Assembly (NCBI RefSeq): GCF_963678635.1 | Contig: NC_087068.1 | Span: forward strand, 52,600,213 to 52,664,212 | Length of the DNA: 64,000 nt | Reading direction: 5' to 3' | Source: Symsagittifera roscoffensis | Taxonomy: Eukaryota > Xenacoelomorpha > Acoela > Convolutidae | In this document: in pieces, positions 52,901 to 64,000 of the stretch | Layout of the letters: each line of letters opens with the position of its first letter | How positions within the stretch are numbered: the stretch's first letter is position 1 | The notes under the pieces: generated by a model | Told to the model about the DNA's origin: nothing | What the model saw: only the letters and a program-made list of their open reading frames with translations | Databases searched by the model: none | Made by a program: the position numbers and the translations under genes

Positions 52901-53864
52901 GACATTAAAAACACGGTCTCCATACACGCACCTTTAAAACAGCTGGTTGCAGAGATACAGGGTGATTTCAGCGGTCTCCGAAGTCAAAATTAGATGCCTT
53001 CATTGACGCGGTCAAATTAAAAAAGTGAACTTGGACTTCAAACTTTTAATGTTTTTGCGCTCAAAAAAAGTTGCTGCTTTTCTATTGAAAAACATGCTCC
53101 AAAAAGTGACGGAAATTTTTTTTAAAGCAATTAAAGTTCACGTCTTTATTGTAGCGTGGTAACTGACAAAGTAAAAATATCGAGAGTTTTGAGCCAACAA
53201 ACTTACGAGATGTTTTTATGGAATTGTTTCAAAGAAGAGTAATGTTAAAACCGTCCTTAACCTAAATAATAACCATTGGGTTGACTTACATCATTACTTA
53301 CATCAGGCACGATAATTACTTCACAATTTGTTCTAATTCAAAACAAGAAGACATTTGGTGAGATCTGACCTGGTTTTTAATATTTTTCTTACAACTGAGA
53401 CTCCTTTGAAGACTTCATAATAGTGTTTTCCTTAACAGTACTTTCAAGAAAAAAACAACTTAACTTTTCTGTGGCTTTCATAATCTGAATAACCTAATGT
53501 TAAGCTAAAAAATGAATGAATTTCAATTGCTTTTCTGAACGATTGGATTGGACTGCAAAATTTTGAATTGTAAATGAAGAAACGCTATTGAATTTCTAAT
53601 AAAAGCACAAGACCCAGAAAGTTTTTCGGGTATTTTTAACTTTTCTCGTTACTAATTCATCTGAACAACTTAAGCAAATAAAGTTTCTCATGAAATTCAA
53701 TTGGTGTATTGATATTTAGTTTAAGCAATTTATGTTAAATATTTACAAACAAAAATATCAATAAACAATTTTACAGCTCTATATATTTATTAACCAGTTG
53801 TGTTGCAACGCAAATGTAGAGTATAGATGCATATAAAACAAGAGTATAAATGCATATAAAATAA
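49991..53864. other. Long AT-rich stretch without a recognised gene
   Basis: No supported coding region in about 3.9 kb; a 63-codon frame at 50182-50373 has no motif. A direct repeat with TTGGGTTGACTTACAT...GATAATTACTT links 52438-52560 and 53275-53370. A short hairpin TCAGGGCTTTGCCCTGA lies at about 50630. Confidence 0.5.
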
Positions 53865-53941
53865 GCACAGTTGGCCGAGCGGACTAAGACAAAGTAACGT
53901 ACCATAACAGTTGACGTAGGTTCGAGTCCCCCACCTGCCCA
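53865..53941 (+). tRNA. tRNA-like sequence (Leu/Ser type pseudogene or SINE head)
   Basis: A perfect B box GGTTCGAGTCC at 53919-53929 and an A box TGGCCGAGCGG at 53872-53882, with a 3' end CCCA. The acceptor stem pairs at only about half its positions and the T stem poorly; no clear anticodon arm. So it is a decayed tRNA or tRNA-derived SINE rather than a working gene. Two ATGCATATAAAA copies lie just upstream. Confidence 0.45.
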
Positions 53942-54340
53942 TGCATTAATATAATAAAAACCGGGGTAATATCCTATTTTAACTGTTTTTTTGGTTCTAA
54001 TTCGGTTCAGCCTTGATTAAGGCTGACCGCCATAAGGAGCAATTTGTCTCAAGGACATTACCGACCGGTTCTTGTGGCTAACTTGCGCCGATTTGTACCG
54101 AAACAAGTTGATGATTGAAGCAATACGATATTTATGCTCGATAGAGATTTTTGATGAGTTTGAGCGCTTATTTTGGCGCCCCACAAGGGACCGTTATTCT
54201 GGCATTTGCACGAGAGACACGCACAGTTCAGCTGATAAACGCGCACAGTGTTTTAGTATCTGTGAGCAGCTCAAGTCTATTAAGATGATTTGTTAATTTT
54301 CACCAGTGTAATTAAAGCACATTCAATACTCCCTGTTAAA

Positions 54341-54404
54341 AGGTGTCAGTGGTGTTGCGGTCAAATCATTGCATTTACCAGGAAGATTGAGTTTTGATCC
54401 ACCT
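54341..54404 (+). other. Second tRNA-like head, possible SINE
   Basis: AGGTG at the start pairs with CACCT at the end, and a B-box-like AGTTTTGATCC lies near 54390. The A-box region (AGTGGTGTTGCGG) is weak. It is followed by a GC-richer segment to 54790, as in a SINE body. Confidence 0.3.
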
Positions 54405-54800
54405 GAGTGGAGCTTCGGTTTTCGAAGGCGAGTGACAGTTCCTTTTTGGAGAAGGCGAGTCAGGTGCACTGGGAGAGTGAGGCGTTCCAGGTGGACAGAC
54501 TGAGGCAGCTGCAGTTCACAGTGAGACACTACCCAGGTCCGGTAAGCTATTCTGCCCCGGACTCCTGGAGAAGAACAAGGACAGACTGCGCTTCGAGACA
54601 CTCTGCTTACTGGCCGACAGCTCACTGTCAAAGCTGTTCCAAAGTCGTCGGCATATTCTCATTGGCCAAAACTGGAGGTGTACAGTTGGACGAAGAGTCT
54701 GTAAGCCGACAGGTGTACAGAGGCCTGTTCAGGTGCCCTGATTGTTGACTTGAACACTTTTGAGCTGTGTTTTTCTCGACACCCGAAGTTTTTGGATTTT
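54405..54800. other. GC-richer segment of unknown origin
   Basis: Distinctly richer in G and C than the surroundings, with open frames on both strands (up to 113 codons) but no recognised motif. Between 54773 and 55050 the motif TTTTTCTCGATACC.AAAATTTTTGG occurs three times with variation. Confidence 0.3.
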
Positions 54801-55558
54801 TCCCGGTGTCGCCAATCTTCAAAACTGTAAAACTCGACTAGTTTTTTAAAAAAAAACATTCAAATTGTGCTATAAAATTGATTTACGCTGACATACATTT
54901 TGAAATTTTTTCCTGCAAGCTAGCCCCCGGTAATTTTTCTCAATACCCAAAAATTTTTGGACAGTTCCGTTGAACTCGAATATCTTACAATCGGTACTTA
55001 GACAATTTACTTTACATTTTTTCTCGATACCAAAAATTTTTGGATATATGAGAACGGAATATTAATCTGTGAAATCGGAACATAGACAGGAGGTACTGGA
55101 CTAGTTTTTTGGATTCGTTTATGACTCGAACCTACTGGCCAAAATTTTCGGAAAAACTTTGCGAAAAAAAAATAAAAAATTGCCAAAAAATCCTCAAAAC
55201 GTCTCCAGAATTCTGCAAAACTGTGCTGTAAGATGACACCAACCTTATTTTAAGTGGTCTGGTAGCAAAATATCAGGCAAATTAAGTTGAGTTTTCTCAT
55301 CCTCAGCTTTCTTCCGCGTGTGTTGTTGGAACTTAACCAATTTGCCTCATCCCCACCCACCATTGGTGACACTGAAAGCCAGTTCGCTTCAAGTAAAACA
55401 AAGCTGTTTCAGCCCGTCTGATTATTGACTTTATTGCGTGACAGTAAAGTTAAGTGATCAGGTACGGTGATATTAAGGGAGTTAAGAATTATTTCATCCT
55501 CAGGTTTACTCCGTGTGTCTTGTTGGAGTTCAACCGACCTACTTAATTTTCAGCTCCA
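54801..55558. other. Possible BEL/Pao LTR or leader region
   Basis: Two similar blocks about 197 bp apart contain CATCCTCAG(C/G)TTT...CCG.GTGT.TTGTTGGA (near 55298 and 55495), each leading to CCATTGGT. TTGGTGACACTGAAAG at 55363-55378 could be a primer site right after an LTR end CA. No second LTR is present to confirm. Confidence 0.25.
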
Positions 55559-56246
55559 TTGGTATTTAAGCGTAACGTAGCGTCGCATAGTTCCCTTAAG
55601 TATATGGTTTTCTTTCTAGGAGCTAGTTCCTTGGATCACGCGCTCCGAAAACTTCCCGCTCCGTCCCAGAAGTGCGTTAAAGATACTTGCTTTACGAGGC
55701 CAGGTTTAAGTTTGAACTTTAACGCTAGGGACTCTCAGAAAACAATACACTACTACCTTCATCACTACTTGTCGCACCGTAACGACCTTGTAATTTAGCA
55801 CGACGCCATTAATAACTCGATAAGTAGGCACCGCAGCAACAATAACCGTAAGCTGAGTAGTGAGCAATTTGTCACTTTGTTATTAAGGTATAGGACAAAC
55901 ATTTGTGCGATCGTATACTGTAGACGGAACGGAACCGAGGATATAGAAGAAAATTTAGGTTCAACAGGTATTCTCGTTCTGAACGTCGTTAAAGACTTTA
56001 TCTCTAAGCGTAAGGCTAAGGACCAGGTACTAATTGAGAAGTACAAATAGCTTCACAGCCTTTTTCCCTTGAGTTAAAGACTCTCCTCCTTCTAAGGCGT
56101 TATAGCGCTAATCTTAGCATCCTTAAGACACGTATGAAGCGGAACCGCTTACCCCTCAAAGCTCGGAAAGCTATAACAAATAGGCTTCAGGCAGAAGCTT
56201 TGAGACGTCAAGTTCCCCCATCTTGTAAGCTAATGTTGATTTATTA
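55559..56246 (+). pseudogene. 5' reading frame of the BEL/Pao element, unknown
   Basis: A single frame is open from 55559 to 56049 except for one TAG at 55796-55798, about 163 codons; after the TAG it includes RSNNNRKLSSEQFVTLLLR and VKDFISKRKAKDQVL. A further basic frame follows (56085-56246, with RMKRNRLPLKARKAITNR). Balanced base composition supports coding origin. Not recognised; probably an N-terminal or accessory part of the same element. Confidence 0.35.
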
Positions 56247-56303
56247 ATGCAAATTAAATTACGTACCAAAACAGTATCTCATTTTATTGATTGTTTTCTA
56301 TAA

Positions 56304-58673
56304 GTGAGCATCCGTAGAATATTGTCAATTTGTGAAAAACATGGACAAAAACTCCATATTGAGATAGGCAATTTATTCGAAACCCGTCAAAATCTAGAAA
56401 ATGAGCTACTTAAAGATCACTCATTGTTACTTGAGTACATTGAGAATAATAGTCGCACCACAAAAATTGGTAATGCTGTTAACAAATGTAAAATCGCTTT
56501 CGAAAAAGCTGTCGACACCAATGAGCAAGTAATTAGGTTAGCGGGAAAACGGAAAATCCTGAAAAAATTATTGCTCAGCAAGACCTTTGGCTTAAGAAAG
56601 TAACCGAAATTAACGATAAAGTAATGCATGAAGCTCAGAGTTACAAGATGAGCCTTGAACCTTCGTCAGTTCCAGCAGCCGGCATTTCAGGCAGCAAGGG
56701 ATTTTTACAACAGACTAGGTCTGAGACATCCTCACGCTCGCACAAAACAAGATGTTCAGAAGCGCGAGTATCTGAAAACAGGTCTAAGGTCTCTAATAAG
56801 TCTAAGGATAGTAGAAAACTTGACTCACATACGTCTGATAAATCTGCTTCCACTCGTCATATGTCGACTGTTCGCACTATGTCATAAAGTGAGAATTGGC
56901 ATGAGTTAGCTTCAGTAAAACGACGCCATGAGGAGCTGGAAAGGCTGTATCAAGTATCTTTAAGACTTAAAGAGCAAGAGAACCGTCTCAAGTTTCAACA
57001 AAGTCAGCTTGAACAAGAGCAATTGGCTGAAAGTAATAAAAAACAACTAATTGAAGTGGAACTGAAAGCGTTTGAACTTGAGGACCTGAGGTTAGCGAGA
57101 ACCTACCTGAAAGTAACTCGACAGGAGTAAGTCAACCTATTTCAAAAGTAGCAACCGATCGCGTTACTAATTGGGTAGACTCTGTTAGTTCACAGGCACC
57201 TCCTGACGTTGTTAGTGCGCCAGGTTTGCTGGCCTTTACTCCTGTGCCCATTTCGTCAGGACCGACGACTTCCGCCATCCTCGCTCATGCAATTCAAAAC
57301 AGTAATAGTCATAACCATGAGCACACAACATTGAGTGACCCGGGAATCCATAGTTATGGACATCGGGCTATGCCTCATGTTTGCAGTGCAAGCCTTTTGC
57401 CATTGCAAGCTTCTGTTCCATTCCCAGTTAACGATATGCATTCTAGTGCACACGTGTGTCCACCACCGTCTGCTGTTCCTTTACAGACCATGAGTTCAAA
57501 CATAACTAATGGTAGTTTTGCCATCGCGCAACCGGAATCATTACCTGTCCCAATGTTACCGGTACAACCCGGTTCTGGTTTTGTTTCTTTGTCACCTGCA
57601 TTTGCTGGTAGTGGCTTCTCATCTTCTGGAGTAAACCCAACGCCGGTTTTCTTTTCGGCACCTAATTGCCATGCAGCGCCAGTCCAGACGCAATATAATC
57701 TTCCCTTTGTTCCGCATACTGTGTCACGTAATATCAACGATTACTACACAAGTGATGCAAACTTATGGCGATTTGCAGCTACAACTCCAATCGTCACGCC
57801 TGCTCAGTGTTGTAATGCTGGAAACATTTTTTCTAATGTGACAACTGTTGTCCCATCGTGTAACACCGCCGCTCCATATACTAGTGTTGGGACTGTGTAT
57901 TTTAATACTCCCCTGGTTCATCCACAACATGTTCGCTTTTTGTCAGTCATACTAATACTGGTTATCAGCCAGTCAACGAAGACTACGCACCGTCTTTCGC
58001 TTATCCGAACCAAGGTTGTTCATCGGATCAACCTCTCTCCGCTCGTGAACTGGCAGAATTTTTGATGCATAGCCGCAAAGATCATCTTCCTGAATGGAAG
58101 TTAGCCCAGTTTGACGGCAACCCGTTAAACTGGCACGAATGGTTTAGTCAGTTTAAGTCCACCGTTGATTCCGCTGTTCTCACCAATGATGCGAAACTGA
58201 CATACTTAAATACGCTCGTCACAGGCAAAGCAAAAACCGCAATTGCGGAGTTTAGTTATAGTGGCGTTATGTACAAGGATGCGCTGGCCACCCTGCAACG
58301 GAAGTTTGGGCAACTACATGCCATTGTTGGTGCGCAACTTGATAAGTTGAATACTTTGCCTCCACTTAAGATGCACAATTCGGAAAATGTCATTAGTTTC
58401 TCCTCTGCCATATCTGGCCTCGAAGCAGTTTTCAAATCATTGTCTTTAAAATATGATCTAAAGAGTGTTAACCTGTTAAACCAAGCTGTTAGTAAACTTC
58501 CGCCTAACCTCAAGGAGGCTTGGTCAATGCAAAGTGTTAGACACAATTGGCAGCAACCAACACTCTTAGACTTTAACAACTGGTTGAAAGAAAAGGCCGA
58601 GGGGCATGAAAGATTACGTTTACTCAAATCTAAGGCAAAAAACGAGGAACCGGTTAAACCAAAAACAACCTAA
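56304..58673 (+). pseudogene. gag: BEL/Pao Gag, copy 1
   Basis: Pieces in order: a coiled-coil-like N-terminus (56304-56603), Ser/Arg-rich linker, a strong coiled coil (56897-57130, RRHEELERLYQVSLRLKEQE), a long Pro/Ser/Thr/His-rich segment (57226-57950), and a folded domain 58062-58673 (LPEWKLAQFDGNPLNWHEWF to the Trp-containing end), characteristic of Pao-type gags (DUF1759-like). Frameshifts near 56890, 57100 and 57935. TAA at 58671 separates it from the zinc-knuckle part. Confidence 0.75.
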
Positions 58674-59525
58674 ATTTTTGCAGCCAATAGCCAGCTAACT
58701 AGTAAGGCTCAGGATAAGTCTAAGCTTCCGCCGTGCGTTTTGTGTAAGGGTAGTCATGCATTGTGGAATTGTGCTGTTTCTGACGAAAAGAATGCTACTC
58801 AGCGAGCAAAGTACGTAGCTGAACAGAAACTTTGCTTCGCTTGCCTCAATGGCAATCATAGTTTCCGATAATGTTCTAGAACGAAAAAGTGCCCGAAGCC
58901 AGAGTGTAATAGCACACATAATGTCTTGCTCCATGGAGCCGAAAGAATATTTCCTCGGAAGGAAAAGTCAAATGTCTCGAATATGGCTGGAACAAACAAT
59001 TCCAAGGAGAATACAAACACTTCCACCCATGCCGCTGTTAGTGATGTACATGACATTGAATCTTCTAAAGGGTTGTTGCCAATTGCAACACTTGGTGTAT
59101 CCTCGGATGTAACCAGTCTCCTGACGTTGGTTCTTTGTGATAGTGCATCGACTCACTCGACTTATTCCTGGGTGTCTTCGTCACTCGTAAACTGTCTCGG
59201 CTTAGTAAGGGAGCCCGTTAACTTGTCAATTAGTGGTTTCAATTCAACCACCGTTGTTGAGACTCAGAGGGTCAAGTTTACAGTTTCCTCCGAGCCGAAT
59301 GATAGTGATTTCGTATTTTCTCTTTGTGCTTATGTTAAAGACAACATTCGGATTGGTTCCGAATTAATCAGTATTGCTGATTTGCAGAATAAATATCCAC
59401 AATTAGCACCTATTGAGCCCACTCAATATACTTATGAGGACGTTGAAATTATTATCGGACAAGAGTACTACCACGCCGTCAGACCCATTGAGTTTATCTT
59501 GGGAGATGACAAAAACTCACCGTAA
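58674..59525 (+). pseudogene. BEL/Pao zinc-knuckle region and protease, copy 1
   Basis: After the TAA the frame reads PPCVLCKGSHALWNC (CxxCxxxHxxxxC), then LCFACLNGNHSFR, a TAA at 58868, and CPKPECNSTHNVLLH: the usual three-part Pao cysteine region broken by one stop. 58926-59525 holds the aspartic protease (A17-like) with VLCDSASTHSTYS and the following Ile/Gly-rich part up to the late GQEYYH and VRPIEFILG. The same stop occurs in copy 2. Confidence 0.7.
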
Positions 59526-60560
59526 TCTGTTCGCCTACCGATAGGTTGGGTCATAAGTGGTCCGTTGCCGCCGTCCGTTAATTCTACTTCTTCGTGTTTC
59601 AAGTGTGTTGTTGAAAATTCTTCTCTGACCGACCAGATAAAATCCTGGTACGAGTTGGATCCTTATGGTGCTTTCAAACAAGTCAATGCCCGTTCCGCCG
59701 CGGAAAAACATGCTTTATCCATCCTAAAATCTGAAACCGTTCACAATGGCGAAAGATACATTGTGCCTATGCTTTGGATTGATAGTACTGTCAGTCTACC
59801 AAACAACTATTACTCGTCACTCGCCCAATTTAAAACATTGGAGAGAAGGTTAAGTAAAGACCCTAAGATGCGCGAAAGATACGCAGAAACAATTAGAGAG
59901 GACATTAGGAAAGGCTATGTCGTTACCGTCGGACCGGATGATACACGTAAGCGTTCCCATCGCGAGTGGTAACTTCCGCACCATCCCGTCGTAAACCCAA
60001 ATAAGCCGGGTAAGGTGCGCCGAGTCCTTAATGGGGCTTCTTAGTTTCACGGCACATCCTTAAATAAGTCCTTATTGGTGGGACGGACGTACTCCAATTT
60101 TTTTTGCGATTCCGTCAACACAAGTACGCCGTCTCCGCGGATATAGAGAGTATGTTCCTCCAGGTAGGAATACTTGCCCGCGATCAAATTTCGCTTCGTT
60201 TTTTGTGGCGGGAGGATACCACTTCCGATGTGGTAGTTCATCAGCACACTCGCCAAATATTCGGCGCACGGGTTTCGCCTACGTGCGCCAATTTCGCGTT
60301 GCAAAAAAACAGCAACTGATAATATGTCCACATACCCTGAGGCCGCCTTAGCCGTAATTGAAAAATTTTACAAGAACGATTACTTGGATTCATTCGAGAA
60401 CGTTACCCATGCAATTAAAATTAGTCGCGATTTGGTTTCCTTACTAAAAATGGGGGGATTTAATTTGACTAAATTTGTCAGTAATGCTGATGAAATCACT
60501 TCAGCAATGAACACCGAGGCATCCGAAACCTCGTCTTCACCCTTCAAGGAATAATGTAAC
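59526..60560 (+). pseudogene. BEL/Pao reverse transcriptase, copy 1
   Basis: 59565-59972 carries the pre-RT and first RT part (LERRLSKDPKMRERYAETIR), then HHPVVNPNKPGKVRRVLNG. 60104-60319 has VSADIESMFLQV, with the first catalytic Asp. 60324-60554 has EKFYKNDYLDSF where the palm motif should be YVDD, so the first Asp of the pair is Asn. Stops and frameshifts lie at 59523, 59970, 60040 and 60320. The enzyme is dead. Confidence 0.75.
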
Positions 60561-60605
60561 GGTGCCGAACAATCATCAAACGTCTTAGGTCTTAAGTGGG
60601 ACCAT

Positions 60606-61643
60606 GTGAAAGACACATTGGTTGTTAGCAGAGGCGTGGATCGTCCTCTCGATAAAGCAATAACTCAACGAACCGTCTTGAGTTTCGTCTCTTCTGTGTT
60701 TGTCACTGTTGGGTTTGTAGCTCCATACACAGTTAGGGCCCGTCTTTTACTTAAAGATGTTTGGAAAATCGGTGGTCAAAGTTGTGACGACGAATTGCCA
60801 GAAGACATAAGAGATAAGTTTCTCGAGTGGCACTCCGGTCTCCCTCTCTTAGGGCAATTGACTATTCCCCGTTGTTACTTCACAGAGCCTGTTGATCAAA
60901 TTGAGCTCCACATGTTCGGTGATAGCTCGCAGGACGTTTTCTGTGCTGTTGGATTTTTGCGTGCGCGACTCTCGAGCTCGCACAAAACTCAAATATCCTT
61001 CATCTTTGTTAAAGCTCGCGTTGCGCCCATGAAAGCGCTATCTATACCGAAGCTAGAGCTTCAAGCTGCTCTGCTTGCCACACGACTAAAAGATGATATA
61101 CTGACCGCCCTTACCGTCTCTATTAACCATGTCTACATGTGGACAGATAGTACAACAGTTTTGCAGTGGCTAAACTCCACTGAAAAATTACCTGTATTCG
61201 TCGCTAATCGTGTCGGCAAAATCCTCGAATCGACCACTATTGATGAGTGGCACCATATTCTGAGCGGCGATAATCCAGCTGATACCGGTACGCGGGGGAT
61301 TTCTTTGGAAGCCCTCAAGGATAGCAGCTGGGTTATTGGTCCGAGCATTTTCAGGACTACTGATTGGCCGTTTATACCCGACGAACGTGTAATCAATAAA
61401 ATTCGTTTGAAGGGTCCATCTTGTGATGTTGATAATTACTTGGAGACATCATCTTCCTTCGTCACCGATGTCACATCCATCAAACATCCCAAACACGGGT
61501 TCAATTGGGAAAGGCTCAGTTCCTTTACGAGATATAAACGAGTAGTCGCTTTTCGGTTGAGGATGCTGCCTTCACATAAGCATTTTCGTGTTAAAGACTT
61601 ACGAATCACCCCACTGAACTTGATATTGCAGAAAACAAACTGA
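60606..61643 (+). pseudogene. BEL/Pao RNase H region, copy 1
   Basis: 345 open codons with the Pao connection and RNase H: HMFGDSSQDVFCAVGF (DAS position), IPKLELQAALLATRL, MWTDSTTVLQWLNS, SGDNPADTGTRG. Here the motif order is complete, so this is the best-kept part. After 61643 the sequence breaks off about 90 bases later into the second gag copy; no integrase follows. Confidence 0.8.
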
Positions 61644-61732
61644 TTCAACCTTCAGATGGAATCCTTCCCTGTTGAGTTGAAAACACTCACCGCTGGCAAA
61701 TCTATTAAGAATAGTAGCAAAATTGCCACATA

Positions 61733-64000
61733 CTGTTCGCACTATGTCATAAAGTGAGAATTGACATGAGTTAGCTTCAGTAAAACGACGCCATGAGGAG
61801 CTGGAAAGGCAGTATCAAGTATCTTTAAGACTTAAAGAGCAAGAGAACCGTCTCAAGTTTCAACAAAGTCAGCTGGAACTAGAGCAATTGGCTGAAAGTC
61901 ATAAAAAACAACTAATTGAAGTGGAACTGAAAGCGTTTGAACTTGAGGACCTGAGGTTAGCGAGAACCTAGCTGAAAGTAACTCGACAGGAGTAAGTCAA
62001 CCTATTTCAAAAGTAGCAACCGATCGAACTACTAATTGGGTAGACTCTGTTAGTTCACAGGCACCTCCTGACGTTGTTAGTGCGCCAGGTTTGTTGGCCT
62101 TTACTCCTGTGCCCATTTCGTCAGGACCGACGACTTCCGCCATCCTCGCTCATGCAATTCACAACAGTAATAGTCATAACCATGATCACACAGCATTGAG
62201 TGACCCGGGAATCCATAGTTATGGACATCGGGCTATGCCTCATTTTGGCAGTGCAAGCCTTTTGCCATTGCAAGCTTCTGTTCCATTCCCAGTTAACGAT
62301 ATGCATTCTAGTGCACACGTGTGTCCACCACAGTCTGCTGTTCCTTTACAGACCATGAGTTCAAACATAACTAATGGTAGTTTTGCCTCGCGCAAACGGA
62401 ATCATTACCTGTCCCAATGTTACCGGTACAACCCGGTTCTGGTTTTGTTTCTTTGTCACCTGCATTTGCTGGTAGTGGCTTCTCATCTTCTGGAGTAAAC
62501 CCAACGCCGGTTTTCTTTTCGGCACCTAATTGCCATGCAGCGCCAGTCCAGACGCAATATAATCTTCCCGTTGTTCCGCATACTGTGTCACGTAATATCA
62601 ACGATTACTACACAAGTGATGCAAACTTATGGCGATTTGCAGCTACAACTCCAATCGTCACGCCTGCTGAGTGTTGTAATGCTGGAAACATTTTTTCTAA
62701 TGTGACAACTGTTGTCCCATCGTGTAACACCGCCGCTCCATATACTAGTGTTGGGACTGTGTAATTTAATACTCCCCTGGTTCATCCACAACATGTTCCG
62801 CTTTTTGTCAGTCATACTAATACTGGTTATCAGCCAGTCAACGAAGACTACGCACCGTCTTTCGCTTATCCGAACCAAGGTTGTTCATCGGATCAACCTC
62901 TCTCCGCTCGTGAACTGGCAGAATTTTTGATGCATAGCCGCAAAGATCATCTTCCTGAATGGAAGTTAGCCCAGTTTGACGGCAACCCGTTAAACTGGCA
63001 CGAATGGTTTAGTCAGTTTAAGTCCACCGTTGATTCCGCTGTTCTCACCAATGATGCGAAACTGACATACTTAAATACGCTCGTCACAGGCAAAGCAAAA
63101 ACCGCAATTGCGGAGTTTAGTTATAGTGGCGTTATGTACAAGGATGCGCTGGCCACCCTGCAACGGAAGTTTGGGCAACTACATGCCATTGTTGGTGCGC
63201 AACTTGATAAGTTGAATACTTTGCCTCCACTTAAGATGCACAATTCGGAAAATGTCATTAGTTTCTCCTCTGCCATATCTGGCCTCGAAGCAGTTTTCAA
63301 ATCCTTGTCTTTAAAATATGATCTAAAGAGTGTTAACCTGTTAAACCAAGCTGTTAGTAAACTTCCGCCTAACCTCAAGGAGGCTTGGTCAATGCAAAGT
63401 GTTAGACACAATTGGCAGCAACCAACACTCTTAGACTTTAACAACTGGTTGAAAGAAAAGGCCGAGGGGCATGAAAGATTACGTTTACTCAAATCTAAGG
63501 CAAAAAACGAGGAACCGGTTAAACCAAAAACAACCTAAATTTTTGCAGCCAATAGCCAGCTAACTAGTAAGGCTCAGGATAAGTCTAAGCTTCCGCCGTG
63601 CGTTTTGTGTAAGGGTAGTCATGCATTGTGGAATTGTGCTGTTTCTGACGAAAAGAATGCTACTCAGCGAGCAAAGTACGTAGCTGAACAGAAACTTTGC
63701 TTCGCTTGCCTCAATGGCAATCATAGTTTCCGATAATGTTCTAGAACGAAAAAGTGCCCGAAGCCAGAGTGTAATAGCACACATAATGTCTTGCTCCATG
63801 GAGCCGAAAGAATATTTCCTCGGAAGGAAAAGTCAAATGTCTCGAATATGGCTGGAACAAACAATTCCAAGGAGAATACAAACACTTCCACCCATGCCGC
63901 TGTTAGTGATGTACATGACATTGAATCTTCTAAAGGGTTGTTGCCAATTGCAACACTTGGTGTATCCTCGGATGTAACCAGTCTCCTGACGTTGGTTCTT
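61733..64000 (+). pseudogene. gag: BEL/Pao Gag and zinc-knuckle region, copy 2 (runs off the window)
   Basis: Tandem copy of 56868-59135. Private changes: TAG in the coiled coil near 61970, a one-base loss near 62385 shifting the Pro/Ser region, and TAA at 62762. Near 62797 it keeps a base that copy 1 lost, so its frame is open there. The folded domain (62927-63538) is almost identical to copy 1. The stops after KPKTT and inside the knuckle region are shared. Confidence 0.8.

Larger units (their letters stand above)
56868..61732 (+). repeat. 4865-bp tandem unit, copy 1
   Basis: 56868-59135 is repeated at 61733-64000 with an offset of exactly 4865 at all points checked. The two differ at scattered bases (a percent or so by eye), including private indels, so it is not a simple assembly echo. 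Inherited stops (58671, 58868) are shared. Confidence 0.85.

Noticed and set aside
54072-54296. 74-codon + ORF and its 62-codon complement
   Set aside because: Open on both strands, with no motif and no conservation evidence.

Overview
This window looks like transposon-rich DNA from an invertebrate animal. It is very AT-rich. It carries a BEL/Pao retroelement (a class known only from animals), two Ty3/gypsy-type lineages, TIR elements and tRNA-like fragments. No intact single-copy host gene was recognised, and the species cannot be named from the sequence.

The centrepiece is an apparently young LTR retroelement of about 18.9 kb (23661-42541, + strand). Its 408-bp LTRs begin TG and end CA, differ at about four positions, and are flanked by a TTAG target duplication. 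It has a tRNA-type primer-binding site, a leader reading frame that runs out of the LTR, and a hairpin array in the leader. The genes are, in order: a basic ORF with no ATG; an unrecognised 476-aa ORF1; a gag-pol ORF of about 2125 aa (zinc knuckle, protease, RT, RNase H, DD35E integrase); an integrase C-terminus in the -1 frame behind an AAAAAAT heptamer; an ORF-X of about 376 codons with no methionine; an 870-aa env-like membrane protein; a 602-aa ORF-Y that starts on an ATGA overlap with env; a near-perfect small intron; and a 137-codon ATG-less 3' ORF. Several neighbouring ORFs overlap in different frames. The layout resembles a complex retrovirus with several accessory proteins. This is the best candidate here for something undescribed.

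Region by region: 1-5513 is a decayed, inverted relative of that element with a large internal deletion, an expanded leader hairpin array and three partial integrase copies. 5514-12000 is a patchwork of old repeats: an integrase scrap from another element, a foldback hairpin, two tandem copies of a dead zinc-finger gene, and local duplications. 12000-23656 is mostly non-coding, with a minisatellite, a zinc-finger ORF, a TIR element with TA duplications, a dispersed repeat family, and a decayed minus-strand membrane-protein gene into which the big element inserted. 43327-49316 is a complete but dead minus-strand Ty3/gypsy element (330-bp LTRs, GATTC duplication, tRNA-Ser-like PBS) whose integrase core is missing. 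49405-49645 is a strikingly G-rich tract. 53865-54404 holds two tRNA-like fragments. 55500-64000 is a dead BEL/Pao element whose 4865-bp gag-to-RNase H block was tandemly duplicated after it had already died.

All ORF functions are read from motifs seen by eye. No database comparison was possible.
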